The notes under the pieces are model-generated. The model was not told the DNA's origin. It saw only the letters and a list, made by a program, of their open reading frames with translations, and made no database searches. 64,000 nt of DNA, from contig MKJV01000072.1 of NCBI GenBank assembly GCA_001942185.1, positions 62,001-126,000 on the forward strand, in the 5' to 3' direction. A program made the translations under genes and the position numbers. This document shows, one piece after another, positions 8,478-17,617 of this stretch. Origin of the DNA: Pseudonocardia sp. CNS-004. Lineage in GTDB: Bacteria; Actinomycetota; Actinomycetes; Mycobacteriales; Pseudonocardiaceae. Numbering within the stretch: position 1 is the first letter of the stretch; each line of letters starts with the position of its first letter.

Positions 8478-9250
8478 GTGGCCTTCGACGCGATGTCCTT
8501 CGATCCGCGCTCCAGCTTCGGCCGGGATGTGGCCGCGACCTACGACGGCACCCCCCGCGGCGACGAGGAGGCCGCCGTGGCCAGGCTCGCGGACCTGGCG
8601 GGCGACGGGCCCGCGCTGGAGCTCGCGATCGGTACCGGCCGGATCGCGCTGCCGCTCGCTGCCACCGGCCTGCGCGCGACGGGGTCGAGCTGTCGCAGGC
8701 CATGATCGACCGCCTGCGGGCGAAGCCGGGAGGCGACGCTCTGGCGGTCACGTGCGGCGACATGGCCACCACGGCGCTGCCCGGCCGGTACCGGCTCGTG
8801 TACGTCGTGTTCAACTCCCTGATGAACCTGGTCAGCCAGGACGAGCAGGTCACCTGCGTCGAGAACGCCGCGCGCCACCTCACCGACGACGGGGTGTTCG
8901 TCGTCGAGAACGTCGTGCCCGACCCGATGTACGCGCTGCGCCGCGACCGGGACGGCGTCGACCAGTACGTCGACGCGGAGCACATCGGGCCCGACGGCGT
9001 CACCGTGGAGGTGGGCCGCTTCGACCGCGTCACCCAGCGCGTCGACAAGTGCCACATCGGGCTCGGCGGTGCTGGCGTCCGCCTCGACCCGCTCGCCCTG
9101 CGCTACGTCTGGCCGAGCGAGCTGGACCTCATGGCCCGGATCGCCGGTCTGCGGCTGCGGGACCGGTGGGGTGGGTGGGCAGGCGAGCCGTTCGACGGGC
9201 GCAGCCTGCGGCACGTGTCGGTCTACGCCCGCGCGGAGCGTGCCGGTTAG
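8478..9250 (+). CDS. SAM-dependent methyltransferase, class I (frameshifted)
   Basis: A Rossmann-fold methyltransferase of about 257 residues. The SAM-binding motif LELAIGTGRIALPLA is near residue 48, the acidic motif is GVELSQAM, followed by VTCGDMATTAL and YRLVYVVFNSLMNL. The frame breaks in a G run at 8681-8684: four G where five are needed to join ATG to VELSQAMIDRLRA. The GTG at 8478 (VAFDAMSFDPRSSFG) or the ATG at 8493 could start it; neither has a clear ribosome-binding site. Substrate unknown. The gene is divergent from the CysS-like gene. Confidence 0.85.
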
Positions 9251-9383
9251 CCGGGAGTCGGTGGCGCTCCCGGGTGCGTGATCGCCAGATCGGCGCGTTC
9301 CCCGACGGGGGGTGTCGGGTTTCGCGCCGGACCGACGATCATGACGCCGGCCGCAGGAGCGCGAGGCCTGGGGCCAACCGCCG

Positions 9384-9527
9384 TCACGGGCCGCCGGGCC
9401 GGCAGCGGTAGGCGATGGTGTCGCGGTGCATCCCCAGGTCCACGAGGTCGCGGACGAGGACGACGAGACCGCCCCGATATGCGACGAGATCGTCGAGGTC
9501 CGGAACGTCGGAGCGGCGGCGAGGCAT
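9384..9527 (-). pseudogene. Remnant of an AbiEi/DUF559-type gene, N-terminal part
   Basis: Forty-seven residues (DLDDLVAYRGGLVVLVRDLV, then MHRDTIAYRCRPGGP) resemble the winged-helix N-terminus of AbiEi-like/DUF559 proteins, which typically continue GPW-RLLPG. Here the codon after GGP is TGA, and the same frame then reads RRLAPGLALL, so a Trp codon appears to have become a stop. The remaining 130 bases to the methyltransferase gene show no continuing domain. It is probably a decayed fragment; a short real protein is less likely. Confidence 0.4.
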
Positions 9528-9612
9528 ACCGCCACGATGGGCCCCGCACAGCCGCTCGGGCAGGTGCCCCGCAGATCTGTGGATGCCTGGATCGCGCTGT
9601 GGAAGCACCTTG

Positions 9613-9668
9613 TTCCGACGAGCGGCGCGTTCGTCGGAACCTATCCGACCACCCGCCGCTCGTCGGAA
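9613..9668. repeat. Inverted repeat, 15-bp perfect arms
   Basis: TTCCGACGAGCGGCG (9613-9627) and its exact complement (9654-9668) flank a 26-nt loop that holds a third, inverted copy of the core TTCCGACGA (about 9630-9639). It lies where the EamA coding frame should end and may be its transcription terminator or a small dispersed palindrome. Confidence 0.55.
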
Positions 9669-10549
9669 AGCGGCGCGGCGCCGGGCGCGGGAGGCGAGGA
9701 ACACCGCCACGGAGTTCGCGGTGACGACGAGGCCGATGCCGAGCCAGTCCAGTGGGGCGAGGGTCTCGCCGAGCACGACGGCGCCGATGCCGGCCGCGAA
9801 CACGGGGCTGACGCTCATGAAGAGCCCGAAGAAGTGGGGTGGGACGCGGCGCAGCGCCAGCAGGTCGGCGAGGAACGGGACAGCGACGACAGCAGTCCCG
9901 CCGCCGCGGCGCAGGCGAGAGCGCCCGGGGTGGGCGGGTGCGCGACGAGGACGGCGATCCCGATCGGCACGTACACGAGACCCGACACGGCACCGGCGGC
10001 TGCCGAGCCCTCCAGGCCCGGCGCGCGCCTGCCCACGGTGCGGTTGAGCAGGATGTAGGTGGCCCAGCAGAGGGCTGCCAGCAGCGCGAGCCCGATGCCG
10101 ATGTAGTCGCTCGACGGCTGTGGCCTGGTGAGGACGACGACCCCGGCGGCGGCGAGGACCACACAGCCCAGGGCGTGGCGGCGCGCGCCGGCCAGCGCGA
10201 CGGCGAGCGGGCCGAGGAACTCCAGCGTGACGGCGAGCCCGAGCCCGATGCGGTCGATCGCGGCGTACAGCGAGACGTTCATGATGGCGAACACCGCGGC
10301 GAGCGCGAGCACGGGCCACCACTGCCGCCGCGTGAACGAGCGCAGCCGCGGCCGCCCGATCGCGAGCAGCACCGCACCGGCCACCCACTGCCGTACCGCC
10401 ACCACCCCGACCGGCCCGATCACGTCGAAGGCGAGTGCGCCGACGGCCGCCCCGCTCTGGCTCGACAGGCTGCTGGAGAGCATGAGCGCGATCCCGGCGG
10501 CGCGGCTCGTGGTCGGCGCCTCCCGCGTCGACCGGATGTCGGTGTCCAC
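9641..10549 (-). CDS. EamA/RhtA-family drug/metabolite transporter (frameshifted, 3' end uncertain)
   Basis: An inner-membrane exporter with ten predicted helices in two EamA repeats, for example GPVGVVAVRQWVAGAVLLAI and, in the second repeat, FFGLFMSVSPVFAAGIGAVV. Start MDTDIRSTREAPT. The frame breaks at about 9886: AAGLLSS should be followed by AVPFLADLLALRRVPPHFFG, which needs one inserted base. After LGIGLVVTANSVAVFLASRA the frame stays open to 9384, too long for the family, so a second error is likely. The TAG at 9641 in another frame is my guess for the real stop. It is divergently paired with a LysR gene, a common arrangement for RhtA-like exporters controlled by that LysR. Confidence 0.8.
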
Positions 10550-10617
10550 GGGACCAGCATGCGTGCCGGCCGACCATTCCCAAAATGCATCTTGTGTCCG
10601 ATCGATACGCTCGACGT
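10550..10617. promoter_or_regulatory. Divergent EamA/LysR promoter region
   Basis: These 68 bp separate the two start codons. They are locally AT-richer (CCCAAAATGCATCTTGTG) and contain the palindrome ATGCAT around 10585. Both promoters and the LysR site must lie here. No exact consensus can be assigned. Confidence 0.4.
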
Positions 10618-11502
10618 ATGGATCTGGAGCTGCGGCACCTCCGTTGCCTCGTCGCGATCGTCGACTCGGGAGGGTTCACCGGCGCTGCCTCCGCGATGGG
10701 GGTCACGCAGCCGTCGGTATCGCGTGCGCTCGCAGGGCTCGAGGATGCGCTCGGGGTGCGGGTGCTGCGCCGCACGAGCCGCGAGGTCGCGCTGACCGCG
10801 GCGGGCGAGCGGGCGCTCGCCAGGGCGCGGCGGGTGCTCGCGGAGGTCGACGACCTCGCCCGGGAGGCGCGCAGCGGCCACACGCGGCTCCGGGTCGGTC
10901 ACGCCTGGGCCGCCGTCGGCGAACACACCGTCGAGCTGCAGCGGCGGTGGGCGGTGGCACACCCGGACGTGGAGTTGCAGCTGGTGCGCACCAACACCCC
11001 CACCGGCGGGCTCGCCGAAGGCGCCTGCGACATCGCCGTGGTGCGCAGCCCACCCGGCCGGGCCCGCCTCGACACCGCGCGGTTCGACGACGCGGTCGTC
11101 GGGCTGGAGGCACGCTACTGCGCGCTCGCCACCGACGCCCCACTCGCCCGGCGCCGGCAGCTGCGCCTCGCGGACCTGGCCGGCCACGTCGTCGCCGTGG
11201 ACCCGCGCACCGGCACCACCACCCTGGATCTCTGGCCCCCCGACGCGCGGCCGGCGGCCGAGGAGACCCGCGACGTCGACGACTGGCTCACCGTCATCGC
11301 GAGCGGCCGCTGCGTGGGCGTCACCGCGGAGAGCACGCTCACGCAGTACCGGCGCCAGGGTGTCGTGTTCCGCCGCCTGCGTGACGCGCCGCCGGTGCCG
11401 GTGCGCCTCGTCTGGTGGCGCGACGATCCGCACCCCGCCACCGCGGACCTCGTCGGGCTGATGGCGGAGCTCTACCGGTCGACGGGCGGACACACCCCAT
11501 AG
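10618..11502 (+). CDS. LysR-family regulator of the divergent EamA gene
   Basis: A 294-residue LysR regulator. The N-terminal winged helix begins MDLELRHLRCLVAIVDSGGF and includes GVTQPSVSRALAGLEDALG as the recognition-helix region. Residues about 90-290 form the periplasmic-binding-protein-like effector domain (LRVGHAWAAVGEHTVELQRR). The ATG at 10618 is supported by the conserved start. It is transcribed away from EamA at 10549, which is probably its target together with its own promoter. The last bases overlap a motif shared with another promoter (11497-11514). Confidence 0.9.
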   Translation: MDLELRHLRCLVAIVDSGGFTGAASAMGVTQPSVSRALAGLEDALGVRVLRRTSREVALTAAGERALARARRVLAEVDDLAREARSGHTRLRVGHAWAAVGEHTVELQRRWAVAHPDVELQLVRTNTPTGGLAEGACDIAVVRSPPGRARLDTARFDDAVVGLEARYCALATDAPLARRRQLRLADLAGHVVAVDPRTGTTTLDLWPPDARPAAEETRDVDDWLTVIASGRCVGVTAESTLTQYRRQGVVFRRLRDAPPVPVRLVWWRDDPHPATADLVGLMAELYRSTGGHTP

Positions 11503-11514
11503 ATGCGGTTGATG
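11497..11514. promoter_or_regulatory. Candidate shared operator CCATAGAT-N5-YGATG, copy 1
   Basis: CCATAGATGCGGTTGATG lies at the end of the lysR gene, about 60 bp before the Rieske gene. The same pattern with identical spacing occurs at 16069-16086, before the AAHS transporter. Two promoters of one catabolic block sharing a motif suggests a common regulator, perhaps the LysR protein encoded between them. Confidence 0.35.
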
Positions 11515-11571
11515 CCATCCATCCCGACTATCTGTTTCCGGTTCGGGTCGGCCGGTTCCTACCGTCGATGC

Positions 11572-12056
11572 ATGCGGATCGTGGTGTGTCGGCTCGACGA
11601 GTTCCCGCCGGGTGAGCGGCGCATCGTTCAGGCGGGGCGGCGTTCCATCGGGGTGTTCCGGGTGGGGGACCGGTTCTACGCCATCAACAACCACTGCCCC
11701 CACATGGGCGGGCCGCTCTGCCGCGGCCGGACGAAGCCGTGGGTCACCTCGGGCGGTCCGGGTGAGTTCGTGCTGGCCGAGGACGACGCGTTGCTCGCCT
11801 GCCCGTGGCACGGGTGGGAGTACGACCTCGCCACCGGCCAGTCCTTCCTCGGCCCGGGTGAGCCCCCGGTCCGCACGTACGAGGTGTCCGTCGAGTCGGA
11901 AACGCCGGAGCCCGCGCCGCGGGCCGGCCGGATGCCCGGGCCGTACGTCGCCGACACGTTCCCGGTGCACATCGAGGACGCCCACGTCGTGGTCGAGACG
12001 ACGCCCCGGCCTGCCGCGCAGGCGCAGGCGTTCGAACTGCTGGAGGTTCGCAATGA
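11572..12056 (+). CDS. Rieske [2Fe-2S] ferredoxin-like protein (frameshifted near its end)
   Basis: A small Rieske electron carrier of about 161 residues. Cluster ligands are in NNHCPHMGGPLCRG and LLACPWHGWEYDL (Cys-X-His ... Cys-X2-His). An extra loop of about 35 residues separates the two motifs, as in Rieske ferredoxins next to amidohydrolases. Start MRIVVCRLDEFPPGERR. The frame stays open past the next gene, but a TGA overlapping its ATG (ATGA at 12053) is in the frame reached by one missing base, giving exactly 162 codons. It is the first gene of the amidohydrolase operon; it may feed electrons to an oxygenase not present here. Confidence 0.8.
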
Positions 12057-13155
12057 CGAGCACGCTGCCCCGCGAACAGGCACCCGCCGCGCGGACCGGT
12101 CACACGATCGTCGACTCCGACATCCACCCGCACGCGCTGCCCCGCCAGATCCTGCCGCGGCTGTCGGCGCAGCACCGCAGGCGGTTCGAGGTGTTCGGCA
12201 GCCGCGTGCCGGGTCCTCCCGAGATCTACCCGCGGGTGCGCAACTCCGGGTTCCGGCTCGACTCCTGGCCCGAGGGCGGCTTCCCCGGCAGCGACCTACA
12301 GATGACGCGTGACCAGCTGCTCGACGAGTTCGGCATCGACCACGGCGTCCTGATCCCGCTGCAGGGTCACAGCTGGGGCGTGGAGCAGCGCGGTACGCCG
12401 CGGCGCTCTGCGGTGCGTTGAACGACTGGATCGTCGAGGAGTGGCTCGACCAGGAGCCGCGGCTGCGCAGCTCCATCGCGATCCCGATCGAGTCACCCGA
12501 CCTCGCGGCCGAGGAGATCGGGAAGCGCGCCGCCGACCCGCGGTTCGTGCAGGTGTTGCTGTCCACGGGCGGCGAGTCCGGCTTCGGCGTTCGCCGCTAC
12601 TGGCCGATCTACGCGGCGGCGGCCGCCGCCGGGCTGCCGATCGCCGCGCACACCGGCGGGCTGGAGCAGCACCGCGGCGCCGGGTGGCCGTCATTCTACC
12701 TCGAAGAGCACGTCTGGAACGGCAACACGATGGCCTCGCTGCTCGTGAGCATGCTCTGCGAGGGCGTGTTCGACGAGTTCCCGACGTTACAGGTGGTCTG
12801 CGTGGAGGGCGGGATCGCCTGGGCGGGCCCGTTGATGTGGGCGCTCGACGAGGCGTGGCCGCAGCTGCGAGAGGACGTCCCGCACCTGACGAAGCCGCCG
12901 TCGGAGTACATCCGCGAACACGTGTGGTTCACGACCCAGCCCGTCGAGGAGCCCGACGACCCGAAGCACCTGGAGACCGCGCTGCGCCACATCGGGATGA
13001 ACGACCGGATCATGTTCGCCTCCGACTACCCGCACTGGGACTTCGACTCGCCCCAGCAGGCGCCGAAGCTGTTCCCGGCCGCGCTGCGCCGCGACATCAT
13101 GGGCGCCAACGCCTGCCGCCTCTACGGGCTGCCCGAGCGGGAGGTGGCGGCATGA
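12053..13155 (+). CDS. Amidohydrolase (PF04909, ACMSD-like) A of a pair (frameshifted)
   Basis: A TIM-barrel metal enzyme of about 367 residues in the amidohydrolase-2/decarboxylase family. The N-terminal metal site is DSDIHPHAL, a His-X-His motif. A second His lies in AAHTGGLEQHRGAGW, and the C-terminal Asp in IMFASDYPHWDFDSP. The frame breaks at about 12390: EQ should join RYAAALCGALNDWIVEEW, one base missing. It starts on ATGA after the Rieske gene and ends on ATGA with the next gene, so the three are translationally coupled. Reactions in this family include hydrolysis and non-oxidative decarboxylation; which applies is unknown. Confidence 0.85.
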
Positions 13156-14192
13156 CAGCGGTACAGACGGCAGTGATCGACACCGACGTCCACTGCTCGC
13201 CGAAGGCCCTGTCGGACCTCGCGCCCTACCTGGACCCGTACTGGCGCGGTTACATCACCGAGGGCGGCATCGCGCTCTCGCCGACGCAGGGCGGGGCGTA
13301 CCCGCCTGCCGCCCCGACCAGCGGCACGCCCGCCGCCACGTCGGTCGAGCAGCTGCGCGAGGGGTTCCTGGACGTCGCCGGGACGCAGCTGGCCGTGTTG
13401 AACTGCACGACGTCGTTCCACTGCAACCGCAACCCGTACTACGAGGCGGCGCTGTGCCGGGCGGTCAACGACTGGCTGGTGGCCGAATGGCTGGAGCGCG
13501 ACGAGCGGTTGCGGGGGAGCATGGTTGTGCCCACCCTCGACACCGACGCGGCCGTCGCCGAGATCGAGCGGATCGGGGACCACCCGCGGATCGTGCAGGT
13601 GCTCCTGCCCGTCCGCACGGACGCGCCGTGGGGCAACGTCCGGCACCGCCCGCTCCTGCGGGCCGCGGCCGAACGCGGCCTCGTCGTGGGGCTGCACGCG
13701 TGGGGCCGGATCGGCAACGCGCCGACGTCGTCGGGGATGACCCACACCTACCTCGAGGACTACCTCGCCAACTCGCAGATCATCGTGCAGGGCCAGGTGA
13801 CGAGCCTGGTCACCGAGGGCGTGTTCACGCAGCTGCCCGATCTGCGCGTCACGCTGCTGGAGTGCGGGTTCTCGTGGCTGCCCACCTTGTTGTGGCGGTT
13901 CGACAAGGACTGGAAGGGGGTGTGGCGCGAGGTCCCGTGGCTGGACGCGAAGCCGTCGGAGACCGCGCGGCGCCACCTGCGGCTCACCACGGCCCCGGCC
14001 CAGCTGCCATCCGACCCCGTGCAGGTGCGGGAGGCCCTCGACCTGCTCGACGGCGGGTCGATGCTGCTGTACGCGAGCGACCACCCGCACGACCACGGCA
14101 CCGGCGGGGAGCGGCTGCTCGCGGCGCTCACCGACGCCGAGCGAGAGCGCGTGCTGGGCGGCAACGCCGCCGACTGGTACCGGCTCGCCTGA
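13152..14192 (+). CDS. Amidohydrolase (PF04909) B of a pair, altered metal motif
   Basis: An intact 346-residue paralogue of the preceding gene. The N-terminal motif is DTDVHCSPKAL, so the second His of the usual HxH is replaced by Ser. Other barrel features remain: VVGLHAWGRIGNAP, VTLLECGFSWLP and LLYASDHPHDHG near the C-terminus. The changed motif suggests a different metal environment or a non-catalytic partner in a complex with protein A. ATGA overlaps at both ends couple it to A and to the hydrolase after it. Confidence 0.85.
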   Translation: MTAVQTAVIDTDVHCSPKALSDLAPYLDPYWRGYITEGGIALSPTQGGAYPPAAPTSGTPAATSVEQLREGFLDVAGTQLAVLNCTTSFHCNRNPYYEAALCRAVNDWLVAEWLERDERLRGSMVVPTLDTDAAVAEIERIGDHPRIVQVLLPVRTDAPWGNVRHRPLLRAAAERGLVVGLHAWGRIGNAPTSSGMTHTYLEDYLANSQIIVQGQVTSLVTEGVFTQLPDLRVTLLECGFSWLPTLLWRFDKDWKGVWREVPWLDAKPSETARRHLRLTTAPAQLPSDPVQVREALDLLDGGSMLLYASDHPHDHGTGGERLLAALTDAERERVLGGNAADWYRLA

Positions 14193-15046
14193 TGCTCGAC
14201 GGGTTCGCCACGGCCGACGTCGCGACGCCGGGCGGTGGGCGCATCCGCGTGCGCACCGCGGGCACCGGGCCGCCGGTGGTGCTGCTGCACGGCTACCCGC
14301 AGACGTCGGCGATGTGGCACCTGGTCGCGCCCGAGCTCGCCCGCGACCACACGGTGGTGCTCGCCGACCTGCCCGGGTACGGCGACAGCCTCGCGCCGCC
14401 GAACGCCCCGGTGGAGGCGTTCGGGAAGCGCGCGATGGCCGCGGAGGTCGTGGCCGTGATGGGCGAGCTGGGACACGACCGGTTCGCCGTGGTCGGGCAC
14501 GACCGGGGTGCCCGCTGCGCGTACCGGTTGGCGCTGGACCACCCGGACGCCGTCACGGCGCTCGGCGTGCTCGACATCCTGCCCACCGCGGACGTGTTCG
14601 CCCGCGTCGACGCCGCGTTCGCCCGCGGCGCGTGGCACTGGTTCTTCCTCTCCCAGCCCGGTGACCTGCCGGAGCGGTTGATCGCCGCCGACCCGGACGC
14701 GTTCTTCCTCCGCGGCGCCACACCGTTCGACCGGCACGCGCTGGCCGCCTACCGCGCGGCCTGGTCGCGGCCCGAGGTGGTGCACGCGATGTGCAACGAC
14801 TACCGGGCGGGCGCGACGGTCGACGTCGCCGACGACGAGGCCGACCGCGGCCGGCGCACGATCGACTGCCCGACGCTGGTGCTCTGGGGTACCGGCGGCC
14901 CGCTCGGACGCGAACCCGACGTGCTCGGCACCTGGCGGACGTGGGCGCCACGGGCGGAGGGGCAGGCTCTGGAGTGCGGGCACTACGTCGCCGAGGAGCG
15001 GCCCGCCGAGACGGTCGTCGCGGTGCAGGCGCTACTGCGGTCGTGA
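14192..15046 (+). CDS. Alpha/beta hydrolase, haloacetate-dehalogenase type
   Basis: An intact 284-residue alpha/beta hydrolase. The oxyanion HG motif is VVLLHGYPQTSAMWH. The nucleophile elbow is GHDRGARCAYRLALDHP with Asp, as in haloacetate and fluoroacetate dehalogenases and epoxide hydrolases. WHWFFLSQPGDLPERLIA is a block typical of the haloacetate dehalogenase group. The catalytic His is in LECGHYVAEERP. It is expected to hydrolyse a carbon-halogen bond or an epoxide/lactone through an Asp ester. The start overlaps the previous stop (TGATG). Its TGA lies inside a 40-bp palindrome. Confidence 0.85.
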   Translation: MLDGFATADVATPGGGRIRVRTAGTGPPVVLLHGYPQTSAMWHLVAPELARDHTVVLADLPGYGDSLAPPNAPVEAFGKRAMAAEVVAVMGELGHDRFAVVGHDRGARCAYRLALDHPDAVTALGVLDILPTADVFARVDAAFARGAWHWFFLSQPGDLPERLIAADPDAFFLRGATPFDRHALAAYRAAWSRPEVVHAMCNDYRAGATVDVADDEADRGRRTIDCPTLVLWGTGGPLGREPDVLGTWRTWAPRAEGQALECGHYVAEERPAETVVAVQALLRS

Positions 15047-15082
15047 GTGGATACGAGTGCTCCAGCACTCGTATCCACTCAC
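15043..15082. repeat. 40-bp palindrome, copy 1 (19-bp arms, 2-nt loop)
   Basis: GTGAGTGGATACGAGTGCT is followed by CC and its exact complement. A copy with 39 of 40 identical bases is at 23718-23757. Both copies contain the TGA stop of the gene before them and sit between two genes read in the same direction. It is likely a dispersed extragenic palindrome acting as an mRNA 3'-end hairpin; no U-tract follows. Confidence 0.9.
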
Positions 15083-15106
15083 GGGGGCACCCATACTGAG
15101 GCGGTG

Positions 15107-16063
15107 GTGAGGCGGGGAACGTCGCTGGCGAACCTCGACCTGAACCTTCTGGTGATCTTGCGTGAGCTGCTGCGGGAGCGGAACGTCACGAGGGCCGCGC
15201 GGCAGGTCGGGATCACCCAGCCCGCGGCGAGCGCGGCACTGGGCAGGCTGCGCCGGCACTTCGGCGACGAGCTGCTCGAACGCGCCCGCGGCGGGTTCGT
15301 GCTCACCCCGCTCGGTGCGCAGCTCTCCACCCAGATCGAGACGGTCTGCGCGGGCGTCGAGCGGCTCTTCTCCACCGACCCGGCCTTCCGGCCCGACGAC
15401 TCCGAGCGGGAGTTCGTGCTCCTCGTGCCCGACTACGTCCTCGCGGCGCTCGGGGAGGGGCTCTCCCGAGCCATGTACGAGGCGGCGCCCGGCACCCGGC
15501 TGCACGTGAAGGTCGTCCACGAGGGGATGCCGGCCGACCTCCCGGAGACGCTGCGGGTGATCGACGGGATCGTGTCGGTGCCGATGCCGCGGTTCCAGGT
15601 CGCCGGGATCCGCGGGACGGAGCTGTTCCGCGACCGCTGGGTGTGCGTGGTGGCGGCCGACAACCCGGTGGGCGACCGCCTGGAGCTGGCGGACCTCGAA
15701 CGCCTGCCCTGGGTCGTCCCGCACCACCCGGACGGCGAGTACCCGGCCACCTCGCCGCTCGCGCCGCTCTTCGCGCGGCTGCCCGCACGTCCCCGCGTGG
15801 CCGTGCGGGTGGACAGCTACCAGGCCACGCCCTACTTCGTCGCGGGCACCGACCGGGTCGCGGTGATGCAGCGCCGCCTCGCCATGCGGTTCGCCCGCCG
15901 GCCCGACCTGCGTGTGCTGGAGTGCCCCGGAGACCCGCCGCCGATCGTCGAGACGCTGTGGTGGCACGCCAAGAACGACGAGGACGACGCGCACACCTGG
16001 TTCCGGTCGGTGGTCGCGCGGGCGGCGGGGGACGACAGCGGGTCGGACGGCGCTCACCGCTGA
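15107..16063 (+). CDS. LysR-family regulator, NodD-like subgroup
   Basis: A LysR regulator of about 318 residues. LANLDLNLLVILRELLRERN with VTRAARQVGITQPAASAALG is the winged helix in the form seen in NodD/NahR-like proteins, with the typical FELLVPDYVLA-like segment EFVLLVPDYVLAALGEG opening the effector domain. A GTG start at 15107 was preferred to 15104 because GAGG lies 5 nt before it. It is set between the amidohydrolase operon and the AAHS transporter, which share a motif, so it probably controls the block in response to an aromatic or related acid. Confidence 0.88.
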   Translation: MRRGTSLANLDLNLLVILRELLRERNVTRAARQVGITQPAASAALGRLRRHFGDELLERARGGFVLTPLGAQLSTQIETVCAGVERLFSTDPAFRPDDSEREFVLLVPDYVLAALGEGLSRAMYEAAPGTRLHVKVVHEGMPADLPETLRVIDGIVSVPMPRFQVAGIRGTELFRDRWVCVVAADNPVGDRLELADLERLPWVVPHHPDGEYPATSPLAPLFARLPARPRVAVRVDSYQATPYFVAGTDRVAVMQRRLAMRFARRPDLRVLECPGDPPPIVETLWWHAKNDEDDAHTWFRSVVARAAGDDSGSDGAHR

Positions 16064-16068
16064 ATCGG

Positions 16069-16086
16069 CCATAGATCGTATCGATG
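16069..16086. promoter_or_regulatory. Candidate shared operator CCATAGAT-N5-YGATG, copy 2
   Basis: CCATAGATCGTATCGATG begins 6 bases after the lysR stop codon and about 100 bp before the AAHS transporter. It matches copy 1 at 11497-11514 in both half-motifs and spacing. It also contains the near-palindrome ATCGTATCGAT, in keeping with a LysR site. Confidence 0.35.
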
Positions 16087-16170
16087 GTGAGCATGTCAAC
16101 TCGTGATTTCCGTGGATGGGCACGGCGTTCGTAGCGTGATCGTCGATCCGAGCGCACGAAGGGGTGTGCC

Positions 16171-17558
16171 ATGGCCGATCAGGTCGACTCCCGTCCCGTC
16201 GTCGACGTCGTTCCGCTGATCGAGAACCAGAAGGTCGGCAGGTTCTGGCTCATGCTGTTCGCGGTCTCGTGGGCGGTGACGTTCCTCGACGGCTTCGACC
16301 TGCAGATCATCTCCTTCGCGGGCCGCTACCTCCAGGAGTCGTTCGAGCTCAGCAACACCCAGCTCGGCACGCTGGGCACGGTCGGGGTGGTGGGCACGCT
16401 CCTCGGCGGCATCGCGATGGGCTACGCCGGGGACCGGGTCGGCCGCAAGCCGGCGATCGTCGTCTCGACGGTCGGGTTCGGCGTGTTCATGCTGCTCTTC
16501 GCGGTGGCGCAGGACTACACGCAGCTGGTGGTGCTGCGGTTCGCGACGGGCGTGTTCCTCGGCGGGGCGCTGCCGCTGGTGTGGGCGGTGGTCACCGAGT
16601 TCGCGCCCGTGCGGCTGCGCTCGACATCGGTCGTGATCACGATGATCGGCTACAGCCTGGGCAGTGCGTCGGGTGGCCCGGTCTCCAACGCCCTCATCCC
16701 GCGGTTCGGCTGGGAGTCGGTGTTCGTCGCGGGCGGCGTCGCATCGCTGCTGGCCGCCGTCCCGGTGATCCTCTTCCTGCCGGAGTCGGTCAAGTTCCTG
16801 GCCCAGAAGGACCTGCGCCAGCACCGCATCGCCGCGATCCTGCGGCGGGCGGTGCCGGGCGCCGTGGTGCCGGCGGCGCCCGGTTCGTCGTCGGCACCGG
16901 CGACCTCGCCCGCGCCTCGTTCCGGCCGGCCGACCTGTTCCGCGGCGGCCGGCTGGCGCTGATCACGCCGCTGGTGTGGGTGGCGTACATGTGCTCGTCG
17001 GCGATCGTGTTCTACCTGGCGTTCTGGGGGCCGATCCTCAACGAGCGGATCGGGTTCAGCGTGTCCGCCGCGGCCACCCTCGCTGCCTGGACGGCCGTGG
17101 CCGGTGCGGCCGGGCAGCTGCTCATCGGGCGGTTCATCGACCACCGCGGCGCGGGGACGATCGCGTGGATGCCGCTGCTCGCGGTGCCCTGCCTCATGCT
17201 GATCGGGCTCGTCCAGCTGAACGCGGTCGCCTACATCGCCGTGATCGTCCTGGCCCACGTGTTCGTGATCGGCGGGCACGGCGGCATCATCTCGATCTGC
17301 GGGATCTTCTACCGGCCGGCGATCCGCGCCAACGGTGCGGGCTGGGCGACGTCGATGGCCAAGTTCGGCGCGATGCTCGGGCCGTGGCTCGCCGGGTTCG
17401 TCATGGACCACGGCGTCGATGCGCGCGGCACCTTCTTCGTGTTCGCGTTCTTCCCGGTGGCGATGGTCGTGCTGCTGGTGGTGCTGGGCCGCATCCAGAA
17501 GAGCCTGCCGGCCGACTCGGACGGTTCGTTGCAGGTTCCGGCGCCCGCCCTGCGCTGA
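16171..17558 (+). CDS. AAHS-family MFS transporter for aromatic or related acids (frameshifted)
   Basis: A twelve-helix MFS symporter of about 462 residues. LDGFDLQIISFAGRYL in helix 1 carries the DGxD signature of the aromatic-acid:proton symporters. MGYAGDRVGRKPAIV is the MFS loop motif. The cytoplasmic central loop FLAQKDLRQHRIAAIL precedes the second half. The frame breaks at about 16880 (GGCGCC-CGGTTC, one base missing) between the loop and RFVVGTGDLARASFRPADL. The ATG at 16171 follows GAAGGGG. It is placed after the LysR gene and before the dehydrogenases, suggesting it imports the substrate of this block. Confidence 0.88.
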
Positions 17559-17617
17559 CCTTCCGCGTTGCGAAAGCGCCGTCGAGGCCGGGGGCCCACC
17601 CGGGCATCGTGAGGTGC

